Shown here: positions 25,709 to 35,900 of the stretch, piece after piece
How the letters are laid out: every line of letters starts with the position of its first letter
How positions within the stretch are numbered: position 1 is the stretch's first letter
Assembly: GCA_017525525.1 (NCBI GenBank)
Contig: JAFXSQ010000023.1
Span: 1 to 59,919, forward strand
Reading direction: 5' to 3'
From: Lachnospiraceae bacterium
GTDB taxonomy: Bacteria; Bacillota; Clostridia; Lachnospirales; Lachnospiraceae
DNA: 59,919 nt
Made by a program: the position numbers and the translations under genes
The notes under the pieces: model-generated
Seen by the model: only the letters and a program-made list of their open reading frames with translations
What the model was told of the DNA's origin: nothing
The model's database searches: none

Positions 25709-26398
25709 ATGATATACGGAGTGGGGGTCGGAGTCGGAGCTCCGGAGATGATAACCCTGAAGGCATTGAGGGTAATAAGAGAATGTGATGTGATTGTCCT
25801 TCCCGCAGCTGACGGAAAGAATAGCAGGGCTTATGAGGCGGTAAGACAGGTTTGTCCCGAGGCGGAGGAAAAGGAGCTTAAGTTTTTTGAATTCCCGATG
25901 ACGAGGGATGCGGATACCTTAGAGGAGAGAAGAAACCGGATAGCCGAAGAACTGGGAAAGCTTGACTCCGAAGGAAAGAAGGTTGCCATGCTTGTAATAG
26001 GCGATCCGAATCTCTATTCGACCTACAGCTATATCGAGATGAGGTTAAAGAGAGCGGGAGTCGACTGTGAGAGCATAAGCGGCATCAATTCATTTACGGC
26101 AAGCGCTGCGGCGGCCGGAATGCCCCTTGTTATGGATGATGAGGAGCTGCATGTGATACCGGGTAGCGCTGAGCTTGAGAGAGCGATAAAGCTTAAGGGC
26201 ACCAAGGTATTTATGAAGCTAGGCAGGGAAAAGTATAAGAGGCTTGCCTGCCTGATAGAACCGCTTGAGAACAGGGGGCTGGTAGAGGTTTGTGCCGTGG
26301 AAAAATGCGGTCTGCCGGAGGAAAAGGTGTACCGCGGCATAAAGCAGATACCGGAGGAGCTTGCGTATCTGTCTACCGTGATAGTCAAGGATAAATAA
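25709..26398 (+). CDS. cobI: Precorrin-2 C20-methyltransferase-like (CobI/CbiL)
   Basis: A 229-aa SAM-dependent tetrapyrrole methylase. The GVGVGVGAPEMITLKALR start, the VIGDPNLYSTY loop, GINSFTASAAAAG and the closing STVIVKD fit CobI/CbiL, which methylates precorrin-2 or Co-factor II at C20 in B12 synthesis. The start lies 7 bases after the flavin reductase stop. No other B12 pathway genes are adjacent, which is odd for this family; B12 genes are usually clustered. A different tetrapyrrole methylase role cannot be excluded. Confidence 0.82.
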   Translation: MIYGVGVGVGAPEMITLKALRVIRECDVIVLPAADGKNSRAYEAVRQVCPEAEEKELKFFEFPMTRDADTLEERRNRIAEELGKLDSEGKKVAMLVIGDPNLYSTYSYIEMRLKRAGVDCESISGINSFTASAAAAGMPLVMDDEELHVIPGSAELERAIKLKGTKVFMKLGREKYKRLACLIEPLENRGLVEVCAVEKCGLPEEKVYRGIKQIPEELAYLSTVIVKDK

Positions 26399-26441
26399 CG
26401 GACCTGAATGTGAAGGACAACAAAATAAAAAAATGTAGCAT

Positions 26442-26478
26442 AACACGCCTGTTAGTGATAGAATAGGCGTGTTGTTTT
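26442..26478 (+). terminator. Intrinsic terminator
   Basis: The perfect stem AACACGCCT / AGGCGTGTT is followed by GTTTT. It ends the citrate synthase operon. The TATGCGCAGGGGCA word that starts another repeat family follows directly. Confidence 0.9.
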
Positions 26479-26500
26479 ATGCGCAGGGGCAACGAAATGA

Positions 26501-26549
26501 AAAAAAGATTCTTCGGGCTAAAGCCCTCAGAATGACACGAAGAGTCTTA
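26501..26549 (+). repeat. Class II short repeat
   Basis: AAGATTCTTCGGGCTAAAGC opens it (GGGCT-aa-AGCCC hairpin), and CGAAGAGTCTTA closes it; the ends are imperfect inverted repeats. It leads into AGGAGG of the ACT-domain gene. Confidence 0.85.
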
Positions 26550-26567
26550 TTATAGGAGGAAAATCAA

Positions 26568-26975
26568 ATGATAAAGCAAATATCGATTTTTGCGGAGAAC
26601 ACGAAGGGAGCCATGCTCAACATATCAAAGGCCGTATCGGAGGCCGGGATAGACATCTATAATGTTGTAACCAACGACAGCGCGGAGTTCGGCATAGTGC
26701 GTATGCTGGTGACCGATCCCGAGAAGGCAGAGCAGGTGCTTGTCTCTAAAGGATATATGTGCAGGGTGGACAAGGTCGTAGGCGTTGAGATACCGGACGA
26801 TGTGGGAAGTCTGACTAATCTGTTAAACACTTTGCTTGACTGCAACATTAATATTGATTATTTGTATGTGTCCTACAGCAGGGATTCCAAGACGCCTCTT
26901 GCGGTAATGAAGGTCAACGGATACACGGAGGTGGAGTCGAGCCTTGAAAGCAGAGGATACAATATAGTGAAATAA
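26568..26975 (+). CDS. Tandem ACT-domain protein
   Basis: A 135-aa protein made of two ACT domains (about 1-65 and 70-135). Each begins with a beta strand, a Gly-containing turn (NTKGAMLNIS; DDVGSLTNLL) and a helix. ACT domains bind amino acids for allosteric control. It lies 100 bases before trpE, with a class II repeat before each gene, so it may report aromatic amino acid levels. Stand-alone tandem-ACT proteins in Clostridia also accompany phenylacetate-CoA ligases; none is here. Confidence 0.85.
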   Translation: MIKQISIFAENTKGAMLNISKAVSEAGIDIYNVVTNDSAEFGIVRMLVTDPEKAEQVLVSKGYMCRVDKVVGVEIPDDVGSLTNLLNTLLDCNINIDYLYVSYSRDSKTPLAVMKVNGYTEVESSLESRGYNIVK

Positions 26976-26995
26976 ATATTGTAATGTGGATTATG

Positions 26996-27061
26996 AAAAA
27001 GATTCTTCGGGCTAAAGAGGAGGTATTGACACGTGTGTTATGTCTTAAGTGAAGAGTCTTA
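26996..27061 (+). repeat. Class II short repeat before trpE
   Basis: It opens with the same GATTATGAAAAAGATTCTTC word as the copy at 48801 and ends GTGAAGAGTCTTA, three bases before the trpE ribosome site. A GTG inside the repeat (27049) opens the reading frame early but has no ribosome site. Confidence 0.85.
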
Positions 27062-27075
27062 TTGGAGAGCAAGTT

Positions 27076-28536
27076 ATGAGAATAAAACCTACACTTGAAG
27101 AATTAAAGAAGATGGATCTGTCGGGCTACACGGTTGCACCGGTCAGCCTGAGCATTTTATCGGACTTTACAACCCCGATAGAGACGCTTCGTATATTGAA
27201 AAATGTATCGTCGCATACCTATATGCTCGAGTCTGCGCAGGCTGACGACAGATGGGGACGCTATACATTTATGGGATATGATCCGGTGCTCGAAATCACT
27301 TGCATAAACGGTGAGATGAAGGCAGGGGATGAGGAGTTCACAACCGACAACCCGTCGGAGTACATAAGGGGGCTTTTAGGCAAGTACAGGAGCGTGCGTT
27401 TTGATTATCTTCCGCCTTTTACCGGAGGACTTGTGGGGTACTTTTCCTACGACTATTTAAAGTACAGTGAACCGACGCTCAAGAATGCGGTCTACGACAA
27501 GGAAGAGTTCAAGGATGTGGACCTGATGCTCTTTGACAGGGTTATAGCCTTTGACAATGTGGCTCAGAAGATAGTCCTGATTGTGAATATTAAGCTTAAT
27601 GATATGGAGGCTGAGTATGAGCGCGCGATTGCCGAGCTGGAAAAGCTTGAAAAGCTCTTAAAGACCGGAAGCAAATCCAAGGAGGAGACCGGCAGGATAC
27701 TAGGCGAGTTCAAGCCCGTCTTCGACAAGGAGCATTACTGCAGCATGGTGGAGAAAGCAAAGGACTATATACACGAGGGAGATATCTTCCAGATAGTGCT
27801 TTCAAACAGGCTCTCTGCTCCTTTTGCGGGAAGTCTTTTGGACACCTACCGTGTGTTAAGGACTATCAATCCATCGCCGTACATGTTTTACTTCTCGGGA
27901 ACGGACGTTGAGGTTGCGGGCGCTTCTCCGGAGACGCTTGTAAAGCTTGAGAACGGAGTCCTTCATACATTTCCGCTTGCGGGCACAAGGCCCAGAGGAA
28001 AAAACGAGGAAGAGGATGAGGCGCTTATTGCGGAGCTTTTGGTGGATGAGAAGGAGCTTGCCGAGCACAACATGCTTGTTGATTTGGGCAGAAACGATCT
28101 CGGCAGAGTGAGCCGCTTCGGCACGGTTGAGGTTGAGGAGTACAAGCAGGTTTTGAAATTCTCTCATGTAATGCATATTGGCTCGACCGTAAGAGGCGTG
28201 ATCAGAGAGGATAAGGATGCGCTTGACGCGATAGAAGCGGTGCTTCCCGCAGGCACACTCTCGGGCGCACCGAAGATAAGAGCCTGCCAGCTAATAGATG
28301 AGCTTGAGAAGAACAAGAGAGGCATATACGGCGGCGCCATAGGCTATATAGATTTCACCGGAAATATGGACACCTGCATAGCAATCAGGATAGCCTACAA
28401 GAAAAACGGCAAGGTATTCGTAAGGAGCGGAGCGGGAATAGTTGCGGACTCAGTGCCCGAGACGGAATACCAGGAGTGCATAAACAAGGCCAAGGCTGTT
28501 GTGAATGCTGTTAACGCGAGCAGGGAGGTGAGGTAG
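27076..28536 (+). CDS. trpE: Anthranilate synthase component I
   Basis: A 486-aa chorismate-utilising enzyme. The LES element at 51-53 followed by RWGRYTFMG is the tryptophan feedback site typical of TrpE and argues against PabB. The C-terminal domain has AGTRPRG, ELLVDEKELAEHNMLVDL and PAGTLSGAPKIRA. It makes anthranilate from chorismate with the amidotransferase encoded next. ATG 27076 follows GGAGAG; the longer frame from 27049 starts inside a repeat. trpDCFBA are not in the window. Confidence 0.9.
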   Translation: MRIKPTLEELKKMDLSGYTVAPVSLSILSDFTTPIETLRILKNVSSHTYMLESAQADDRWGRYTFMGYDPVLEITCINGEMKAGDEEFTTDNPSEYIRGLLGKYRSVRFDYLPPFTGGLVGYFSYDYLKYSEPTLKNAVYDKEEFKDVDLMLFDRVIAFDNVAQKIVLIVNIKLNDMEAEYERAIAELEKLEKLLKTGSKSKEETGRILGEFKPVFDKEHYCSMVEKAKDYIHEGDIFQIVLSNRLSAPFAGSLLDTYRVLRTINPSPYMFYFSGTDVEVAGASPETLVKLENGVLHTFPLAGTRPRGKNEEEDEALIAELLVDEKELAEHNMLVDLGRNDLGRVSRFGTVEVEEYKQVLKFSHVMHIGSTVRGVIREDKDALDAIEAVLPAGTLSGAPKIRACQLIDELEKNKRGIYGGAIGYIDFTGNMDTCIAIRIAYKKNGKVFVRSGAGIVADSVPETEYQECINKAKAVVNAVNASREVR

Positions 28537-29124
28537 ATGATACTGTTGATAGATAATTACGACAGCTTCTCCTACAACCTTTACCAGCTTGTGGGAAGTA
28601 TAGATGAGGACATAAAGGTTATAAGAAATGATGCGATGACTGTGGAGGAGATAGAAGCGCTTGCTCCCGACCGTATCATACTTTCACCCGGACCGGGTAA
28701 GCCGGCAGATGCGGGAGTGTGCGAGGATGTGGTAAGAAAGCTCGGAGGCAGGATACCGATACTCGGCGTGTGTCTCGGACACCAGGCTATATGCGAGGTG
28801 TACGGCGCGACCGTTTCTTACGCGAAAAGGCTTATGCATGGAAAGCAGTCGGTATGTTCATACAAAAAGGATGAACCGTTGTTTGCGGGATTGTCGGACG
28901 AAGGGGAAGATAATGCCAAGCTTGAGGTGGCAAGATACCATTCATTGGCTGCGATAAAGGATACCATCCCCGGGGAGCTCGTGGTGATAGCAACCTCGGA
29001 CGATGACGATGAGATAATGGCCGTAAGGCATAAGGAATACCGGGTCTACGGTCTGCAGTTTCACCCGGAGTCGATTCTTACTCCAAAGGGCAAGACCATA
29101 CTGGAGAATTTTATAAAGGCTTAA
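28537..29124 (+). CDS. trpG: Anthranilate synthase component II (glutamine amidotransferase)
   Basis: A 195-aa class I glutamine amidotransferase starting directly after the trpE stop. It has LIDNYDSFSYNL at the start, SPGPGKP, the nucleophile Cys in GVCLGHQA and the His-Glu pair in LQFHPES. It supplies ammonia to TrpE and could also serve PabB for folate, as in many Firmicutes. Its stop overlaps the stop of the opposite-strand ABC gene by four bases (29121-29124), leaving no room for a terminator. Confidence 0.92.
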   Translation: MILLIDNYDSFSYNLYQLVGSIDEDIKVIRNDAMTVEEIEALAPDRIILSPGPGKPADAGVCEDVVRKLGGRIPILGVCLGHQAICEVYGATVSYAKRLMHGKQSVCSYKKDEPLFAGLSDEGEDNAKLEVARYHSLAAIKDTIPGELVVIATSDDDDEIMAVRHKEYRVYGLQFHPESILTPKGKTILENFIKA

Positions 29125-29750
29125 AGAGAAATAATCTTTCCGTCGAAGAAAGAAGCTTCATCAGCGTCGTGGGTGACTACTATCATGGTCCGTCCGCGGC
29201 GCTCTTCTTTTATATATTTTAATGTAAGCTCTTTGGTGGCTTCGTCAAGTCCCTTGCAGGGCTCGTCGAGGAGGATAAGCTCGGAGTCGGCCATCATGGC
29301 GCGTACCAAAGCCACGCGTCGCTTCATGCCGCCGCTTAATTCCCTGACGGGGGATGTCTCGTGATGACTTAAGTCAAGGCCGGTTCTTTGGAAATGCTTC
29401 TCTATGTTAGATAATACGGCCTTGCGTTCTTTTTTGTTCTTAGGTTTAAGTGCCAGCGATACATTTTCGGCGGCTGAAAGCTGCTCACACAGGCGATCCT
29501 CCTGAAAGAGCATGGACTTTGCCTCGGGCGCTCCTGTGACGGTACCTCTGTCCGGTGTCTCAAGACCGGCTATCAGACGGAGAAGGGTTGTCTTTCCCGC
29601 ACCGGAAGTTCCCATGATAACCGTGATTTCACTGCCTGTTATTGCGAGGTTGAAATCTTTGAGCACTGTTTTTTCGCCGTATGCTTTATGTATGTTTTTT
29701 AATTCTATATTTTTTAATTCTATCTTCGCTTGAGTTTTACTCATGTTCAT
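29121..29750 (-). CDS. ABC transporter ATP-binding protein (SsuB/TauB type)
   Basis: A 209-aa ATPase: Walker A GTSGAGKTT, signature LSGGMKRRVAL, Walker B LILLDEPCKGLD and switch His in VVTHDADEA. It powers the permease encoded directly upstream; its ATG follows the permease stop without a gap. The substrate class (nitrate, sulfonate, taurine or pyrimidine precursor) is set by the binding protein. It converges on trpG with overlapping stops. Confidence 0.92.
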   Translation of the reverse strand: MNMSKTQAKIELKNIELKNIHKAYGEKTVLKDFNLAITGSEITVIMGTSGAGKTTLLRLIAGLETPDRGTVTGAPEAKSMLFQEDRLCEQLSAAENVSLALKPKNKKERKAVLSNIEKHFQRTGLDLSHHETSPVRELSGGMKRRVALVRAMMADSELILLDEPCKGLDEATKELTLKYIKEERRGRTMIVVTHDADEASFFDGKIISL

Positions 29751-30488
29751 TTACCTCAATAGCTTTTTTATAGCCCATATAAAGGCCTTTTCGAACAAAA
29801 CCGAAATCAGGACGAGGATGACTGTCCAGGCCAGCAGGTCGTCGGTGTCAAGGTATATCTTGGACAGGTAGAGCTGTTTTCCTATCGAGCCGTTCGGCGT
29901 TCCGATAACCTCTGCGGCAACACCCGCCTTCCATGCCATGCCTGCGCCTATGCTGCACGCGGAGATAAGCTGTGGTTTGATGGCTTCTAAGGTAATGGCC
30001 TTGAGCTTTGCGAAGCCGCGCATCCCGAATATGGAAGCCATCTCTTCCATGCGGGGGTCCTTTGCCTTAAGTCCGGCCAGAAGGTTTTGGTATACAATCG
30101 GGAAGACCACAAGAAATGATATGAAGATCGAGAGGTTCCCGGCTGAAAGCCATATCAGGCAGATGACCACGAAGGAGGCGACCGGAACTGTCTTGAAGGT
30201 CACCACAAAGGGCCAGAGCAGGATCTCAATCCATTCAAAGCGGGCGGCCGCAAAGGACAGCAGGATACCGAGAAACAGTCCTGCAAAGAAGCCTGCGGTT
30301 ATTCTAAGAAACGTAAATCCGATAGATGCAAAAAAGCCCTCCGTCTGCCAGATGGTGGTGAGACGCAAGAGCACATCTACGGGGGATACAAGGAGTATCC
30401 GCTGATTTATAAGCATTGCCGCTGCCTGCCAGAGAGCGAGCGCGAAGAGTATCGCGCCCGTCCTTTGGAGGATTTTTTTATAATCCAT
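29751..30488 (-). CDS. ABC transporter permease (SsuC/TauC type)
   Basis: A 245-aa membrane protein with about six hydrophobic segments and the EAA-loop region (MEEMASIFGMRGFAKLKAIT) that contacts the ATPase. It fits the BPD_transp_1 family of nitrate/sulfonate/taurine importers. It lies between the ATPase gene and the lipoprotein gene in one minus-strand operon. Confidence 0.92.
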   Translation of the reverse strand: MDYKKILQRTGAILFALALWQAAAMLINQRILLVSPVDVLLRLTTIWQTEGFFASIGFTFLRITAGFFAGLFLGILLSFAAARFEWIEILLWPFVVTFKTVPVASFVVICLIWLSAGNLSIFISFLVVFPIVYQNLLAGLKAKDPRMEEMASIFGMRGFAKLKAITLEAIKPQLISACSIGAGMAWKAGVAAEVIGTPNGSIGKQLYLSKIYLDTDDLLAWTVILVLISVLFEKAFIWAIKKLLR

Positions 30489-30577
30489 AATAAAGTCTTT
30501 CTGAATATAAGCTTATTGTAAAGAGTGTTTTATAACCCGTAATAGAAGTCTTCCTGAATTACTAATCTTTGTAATGA

Positions 30578-31717
30578 TTATTTTATACCATAGTAAAAGT
30601 CTTCATTAGGAAGATTTCCGCCTACGGACTTTGCGTTTTCATCGTAAAGAATCTTTAAGAAGCCCTCGAGAGAGTTCTTCATATCGGAGCCCTTTTCAAA
30701 GCATAAGTGACAACCCGGAAGAGCCTTCTTGGCTATGGGCGCCTTGGCAACTATGCCGTAATGCTCGATTAAGGCTGCGGCACCGTCCGCATCATCTGCG
30801 GTGTAGTTCATCGAAGCCTCATACTCCTTAAGGAAGGTTTCAACTGCTTCGGGATTCTCCTCGGCAAAAGCCTTTCTGACAACGATAACGCCCGTAACCT
30901 GCTTGCAGCCGTTGTCGAGATCGTTCCAGGCATCGTTTAAGTCAATGGCTAATCTTAAGTCTTCAACCTGAGCAAGGGCAGCAGTCACAAAGGGCTGTGG
31001 CAGCATGGCGATGGCCTCGCTGTCGTTGTTGATGTAGGAGAGCGCCTCTGTGGTATCCGCGCACCACTGAAGCTCAAGGTCAGCGTCGGGATCTATGCCC
31101 TTTTGTTTTAAGAGATGGCGAAGTGTGTACTCGGGAACCGCGCCCTGACCGGTGGCATAAAGCTTTTTGCCCTTGAGGTCTTCGAGGTTGTTAACCGAAT
31201 CACCGCGCTCGACTATGTTTAATACGCAGAGGTTGTTGATGGCAAGCACGCATACTCCCCCGTCAGTATTGTTGTAAAGTACTGAAGAGAGGTTAGCCGG
31301 AACCGCGGCTATATCGAGCTCACCCTTGCTAAGCGGCGCAACGAAGGCTGAGGGGTCTGTTGAAAGCTCAGCGAATTCGTAAGAGTTTTCGGAGAGGCCC
31401 TTCTCGTTGTCGTCCATAAGCTTTACGAGTCCCATGGCTGTGGGACCGGACATGGCTCCGATGCGTACAGTTGCTTTTTCTGCAGACTGTTCGGTTGCTT
31501 GTTCAGTGATTTGCTCAGCGGTCGTTTCCGGTGTCTGCGCTGTGGTTTGCTCGGTTGTTTGCTCGGTGCTCTGTTCGGCTTTTTGCTCTGTGGATTGTTC
31601 GGTCGGCTTTTCGGTGGTGGTTTCCTTCTTGTCACCGGAACAGCCTGCCAGTGCGAACACTAAAGCAAGTATCATGAAAAGAGAAATAAGTGTGGATCCG
31701 TGTTTTTTGCTGCTCAT
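30578..31717 (-). CDS. Substrate-binding lipoprotein of the ABC importer (SsuA/THI5-like)
   Basis: A 379-aa lipoprotein: signal peptide, lipobox ALAGC, then a linker of about 60 residues made mostly of TEQ-type repeats (Thr/Glu/Gln), then a type II binding fold (VRIGAMSGPTAMGL start, LKGKKLYATGQGAVPEYTLRH). It resembles NrtT/SsuA/THI5-like proteins; the ligand is not predictable by eye. It is the first gene of the minus-strand importer operon. An AAGGAG site lies upstream of the start, and a class I repeat of the same orientation lies upstream of that. Confidence 0.9.
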   Translation of the reverse strand: MSSKKHGSTLISLFMILALVFALAGCSGDKKETTTEKPTEQSTEQKAEQSTEQTTEQTTAQTPETTAEQITEQATEQSAEKATVRIGAMSGPTAMGLVKLMDDNEKGLSENSYEFAELSTDPSAFVAPLSKGELDIAAVPANLSSVLYNNTDGGVCVLAINNLCVLNIVERGDSVNNLEDLKGKKLYATGQGAVPEYTLRHLLKQKGIDPDADLELQWCADTTEALSYINNDSEAIAMLPQPFVTAALAQVEDLRLAIDLNDAWNDLDNGCKQVTGVIVVRKAFAEENPEAVETFLKEYEASMNYTADDADGAAALIEHYGIVAKAPIAKKALPGCHLCFEKGSDMKNSLEGFLKILYDENAKSVGGNLPNEDFYYGIK

Positions 31718-31746
31718 TTTGATTGCTCCTTCATATGAAATATTGT

Positions 31747-31866
31747 GGCATGATTACTCCGTAATCCTGCCCATTCTAATGTCATAAGGAATCCACCGCT
31801 TCGCGGTACCCCTTATGACACGAAAGTCGGCGCGAATAAGACGTTGTCATAATCGTGCCTTCCTGT
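31747..31866 (-). repeat. Class I hairpin element, minus orientation
   Basis: Read on the minus strand it has the same modules in the same order as 8629-8757: a GGCACGA...TCGCGCC hairpin, the TCATAAGG...CCTTATGA hairpin with ACCGC-gaa-GCGGT, and GGCAGGATTAC-gga-GTAATCATGCC. It points toward the minus-strand binding-protein gene. The rest of 31867-32083 has no gene; a TATAAT at 32022-32027 is the probable -10 of the next plus-strand gene. Confidence 0.85.
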
Positions 31867-32083
31867 GAATTTTGCATATTTATGCTATCGCTTCCGTTCA
31901 CGAAAGGTATAGTATATTATCCGCGTGGGGTTGTCAAGGCAAGGAGAGTCAGACAAGAAATATTATCAATAGGACTTAAGAATAGTAACCCAATTATAGT
32001 GACTTGCATATTGAAATATTGTATAATTCAAACCAACGGCTATTGGGAAAAGCAAACTATATTATTAATGGAGGAGGATGAGT

Positions 32084-32974
32084 ATGTACAATGATTTTGT
32101 GATGTCACAAGAAGACATCGAGCAGTTTAAAGCTTTGATACCGGATTATTGTGTCGGGCTTTTAAAGGGCGGGAGTCTGTATGGTTTGGTTGTTATCAAC
32201 GAGGAAAGCTCCGCAGCTCCAGTCGTGGGGATTGTGCTCTACCGTTTTGTGCAGGATTTTATCGAAGTGGAATGGGTTGAATTGACTGAAGAGTACGACC
32301 TGCCTGACTATGGAGCTGATATGGTGGTCAGACTTCTTAACAAGGCGAGGGTCATGGGAGGTGTCAGAGGCGTACGGGCAAGATTCAGAGAAGATGACCG
32401 TATGGCGGAGTTTTTCCCTGAATACGAATTTGAGCGAAGCAGTGAGACGGGCGGAGTATACCGCTTTATACTGTCAGATGTGTCGAGCTTAAACGGCGTA
32501 AGCGTTAAGGAGCTGGACGACAGCTGTATCTCGCTTGCGAAGGCAGATAACAAAGCTAAGAACGGCATTCTCAATGTTCTCTTGTCATACGAGGAGGCTT
32601 TGCCGATAAGCTCTCCTGTGGTATGGGACAGCTATGAGCAGGACTGCAGCTATATATTTGTAAAGAATAATGAGGCTCAGGGAGTGGTGCTTGTCGAGAA
32701 GAAGGCGGAGGAGCTGACCTTATCCTTCCTTTTCTCAAGCAACAATATGGCAACGATGACCCTGTTAAAGAAAGCTTTTCAGACTGCAAAGGAAAAGTAC
32801 GGGGAGAGCTTCGCAGTGGCGTGCCCGGTTGTTAACGAAGTGTCAAAGGGCTTGGTGGAGAAGATAGTGCGTAAGTATGAACATGACGAGTTCGTGCTTG
32901 CGGAGGCTCTGCTTCCCATGGGCACGGGTACACTGAGTGACTATGAATACTTTTCTGCGGACAAAAAAGCTTAA
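32084..32974 (+). CDS. Hypothetical protein, possible tandem GNAT fold
   Basis: A 296-aa protein from ATG 32084, six bases after GGAGGAGG (the ATG at 32078 abuts the site). Two halves of about 145 residues each look like degenerate acetyltransferase (GNAT) folds: strands such as APVVGIVLYRFV and EVEWVELTEEYD, then helix GADMVVRLLNKAR. No clear acetyl-CoA loop is seen, so the assignment is weak. It is encoded 19 bases before the 1374-residue helical protein and probably works with it. Confidence 0.6.
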   Translation: MYNDFVMSQEDIEQFKALIPDYCVGLLKGGSLYGLVVINEESSAAPVVGIVLYRFVQDFIEVEWVELTEEYDLPDYGADMVVRLLNKARVMGGVRGVRARFREDDRMAEFFPEYEFERSSETGGVYRFILSDVSSLNGVSVKELDDSCISLAKADNKAKNGILNVLLSYEEALPISSPVVWDSYEQDCSYIFVKNNEAQGVVLVEKKAEELTLSFLFSSNNMATMTLLKKAFQTAKEKYGESFAVACPVVNEVSKGLVEKIVRKYEHDEFVLAEALLPMGTGTLSDYEYFSADKKA

Positions 32975-32993
32975 GAAAAAAGGAGGCCAGATT

Positions 32994-35900
32994 ATGCCGG
33001 GACCAAATGACCGTTTAATTAAAGAATTAGAATTGGAAATGAAGAAGTCTCATGTCGAGCTTTCACCGATGAGTGAAATGATGAAAACCGCAGCGGAAGG
33101 ATTTGCATTTGCGGAGCAGGGGAAGAAGCTTTTTGCCGTGGCTGACTATCAGCATTCTGAGTTGGCTGACGGAAGCATAAATGTACATTTACAAGGAGAA
33201 CTGGGGGCATTAAGAGAAAAGCAGCTATACGATGACGCGGCTCTTCGTGATGCGATGAAGCGTCAGAAGCTCGGAGTCAAGGCGGAAATAGAAGGGGAAT
33301 TAAGCTACAGGGAGAAGGAGGCATCCTACACTAAGAAGAAGGGCGATCAGGAGAAGGATGCCAAGGCCAGGAGTGAGCAGCTTGCAGAGGTTCCTTTGGA
33401 TATGCTGCGAGAAAGGGCCGATAGCTTGAAAAAGAGGCTTGGGGAAGCTATAGATGACGATGATACCCTTGCCTTAGGTCAGCGCGAGTACGATAAGCAG
33501 TACCTGGCGGTGATTGAGGATCTGATTGAAACCCAGTCCTCGAAAGGAAAGCTGTTCGGAAACTATAAGAGCCACATCGCTCTCGCAAAGGAAAAGTATT
33601 ACTTTTATACCCAGGAGAGCGCGCGCCTTATAGGCAAGGAACAGGCAAAGCTCATGATGGCCAAGACAGAATACACGTCCAATCTTGATGCGGCAAAGAA
33701 TGCTTCGGGTTTCCCTGACCTCTTTTCGACGATTAAGGATATTAATGCGGAAGAAATAAGAAGGAACAAGGGCGACAAGGCATATGAGACATTAAGAAAA
33801 GCAATCTTAGAATACAGGGAGTATGCTTATAAGGTATATACTTTAAGGCGAGAGCTTGAAGCCATCAATGCAACAGAGCGAAATGATCTTGCGGCGCGAC
33901 AGAGCCGTCTGGCGGCCGCAGGCAATCCGATTCCAAATAGGATTGAGGACACAAATGATACACGTAATTGCTTATGGGCATTCAAAAAGTCAATAGAGAC
34001 GGAGTTGAGCGTGTGGAAGTTCTATGCGGATTCATGCGCTATGTGCATGGCGCAGCTGTCAAATATTGACGGAAAACCCATGATTAACGGAGCTTACTCG
34101 GCGCATGCGGGATATGTGAAAACCCATTTTGGAGTGGAGCTTGATGAGATAAAAACCGATGAAGCCCTTCGGGATCAGGAGATATGCCGAAGAATAGGAT
34201 TCGAGAGTGATGATTCTGATTGTGATTTTGAATCGGATCATAAGAGCAGCTCTAATGGTTATGTTGCGCAGAGAGCTTTCGAATGGAATGCAACCGAGGA
34301 TGTATCATCTGATATCGCCGAAGAAATGATCAAGCAAGGAAATCTGACCGGCAAAGAAGCGCGAGAGGCTAAGGAGGCGTGCCATGGAGTTGTTGCGATG
34401 TTTTTCTCGTTGCCTGCCTTAAGAGAGGTTAAGGATAGTACGGGAGAAAGCCATACAGAGATTCTTTTCGCCGGACATCGCGAGAGAAACGGTGATTACA
34501 ACGCTGAAGCGTATGAGGATTTAGATGAGGACGAGGTTATAAGTTGTGTGCAAGATATTGCGACCATCAGGACATCGAAGGATGAAGATGCGGTAAAGAA
34601 GGCTATTCTTGCGCGGATACCCCGTATAGATGAAGCATTTGATGATATAGATGCTTTTATGAACACGGGAAAGACCGCAGAAATATTCACCGCAAAGGGG
34701 CATGATGAGGTGTTCAATAACACTGCGGGACTCCCGAGCTTTGAGATGAAAGCAAGACAGCTTAGGGATATGATAGGTTATATCCTGAAACAAAAGCAGT
34801 GTCTTAAGGGTGCTGCAAATGATATCAATCAACAGGATATGCCGAAGGCGCTCTATCATAAGTGGATGTTTTTAAACAGGGCTTTAAGCTACGTGGATTA
34901 TCGTATACAGATTATGCAAAAGGGCTATAAGTCCACTCCGGAGGAGTGGGCGAAGGATACCACGGTTGTCGAATCCTTCTGGGATAAGATAAACTATGAA
35001 AAACAACAGGGAACCGATGATATCGGGAAATTCCTGATGGGCTTGTCTCACAAGCTTAATCGCTCGCTTAAGGGTGTACTGCCAAGCGCTGCGGCGCCAC
35101 AGGCTCCTGAGACGGATGTTCTTAACACTCCGATAGCCGGAGAGGAGGAGAACTGGTCCGAGGAGGATAAGAAAACCTGGCGCAGATGGAATGCGCAGCT
35201 TCGAGAGGCCGGCCGCAAGGCAGAGGAGCGGAATAGGGAGTGGGATGCACAGCTCGAAGGCTTCTCATTATCCGAGAAGAGAGACTTAAGGCGTGAGAGA
35301 TACGAATCGCGCAGGTATATTACAAGAGAACAGCAAAAGGATGCAATTATGAAGGACCTCATTAAAGCGTCTGATCACGCTGCGCTCTCTGCCGAATTGT
35401 TCTATAATCAGGGCAGGATGATCGAACTTGATGGAAAACTTGATAAATTGCCTGCGGCAGCGCCGGGAAGGCAGGAACTCGTAGCTGAGAGAATGGAACT
35501 TTCACTCAGACAGTCATCTCTGCAGAAGGAGCTTGAGGCAATCGAAAGAGATGCGGAAGAGAAGACAAGAGAGCTTCTGAAGCTTGTCAGGGAGCCGGAA
35601 AACAAGGATACAGCGCTAAAGGAGCAAATCTCGGCTTTGATCAACGAAGGTAATAAAAAGTTTGGTCCAAATGCGGATGGCAGTGAAGATTCTGTCTTAA
35701 TGACGAGAGTGATGCCTGAGATGCTTACTTTGAAAAGGATAGTTGATAATCCCGGTTTCTCGATCAAAGAGGCAAAAGAGAAGCATGCGGAGATTATGGA
35801 CTTAATAATAACGCAGTTTGAAAATGATGCAAAACCATACATTCTGAAATGCATTTCGAGGTCAAAAACAGCGTTGAGAGATGATGTGATCAACGGGATT

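Noticed and set aside
26976-27075. Trp attenuator or T-box before trpE
   Set aside because: No Trp-codon leader peptide or T-box sequence is visible; the space is filled by a class II repeat.
31407-31787. 126-aa plus-strand ORF with many Cys/Val/Ser
   Set aside because: It is antisense to the TEQ-repeat linker of the binding lipoprotein; low complexity explains the open frame.
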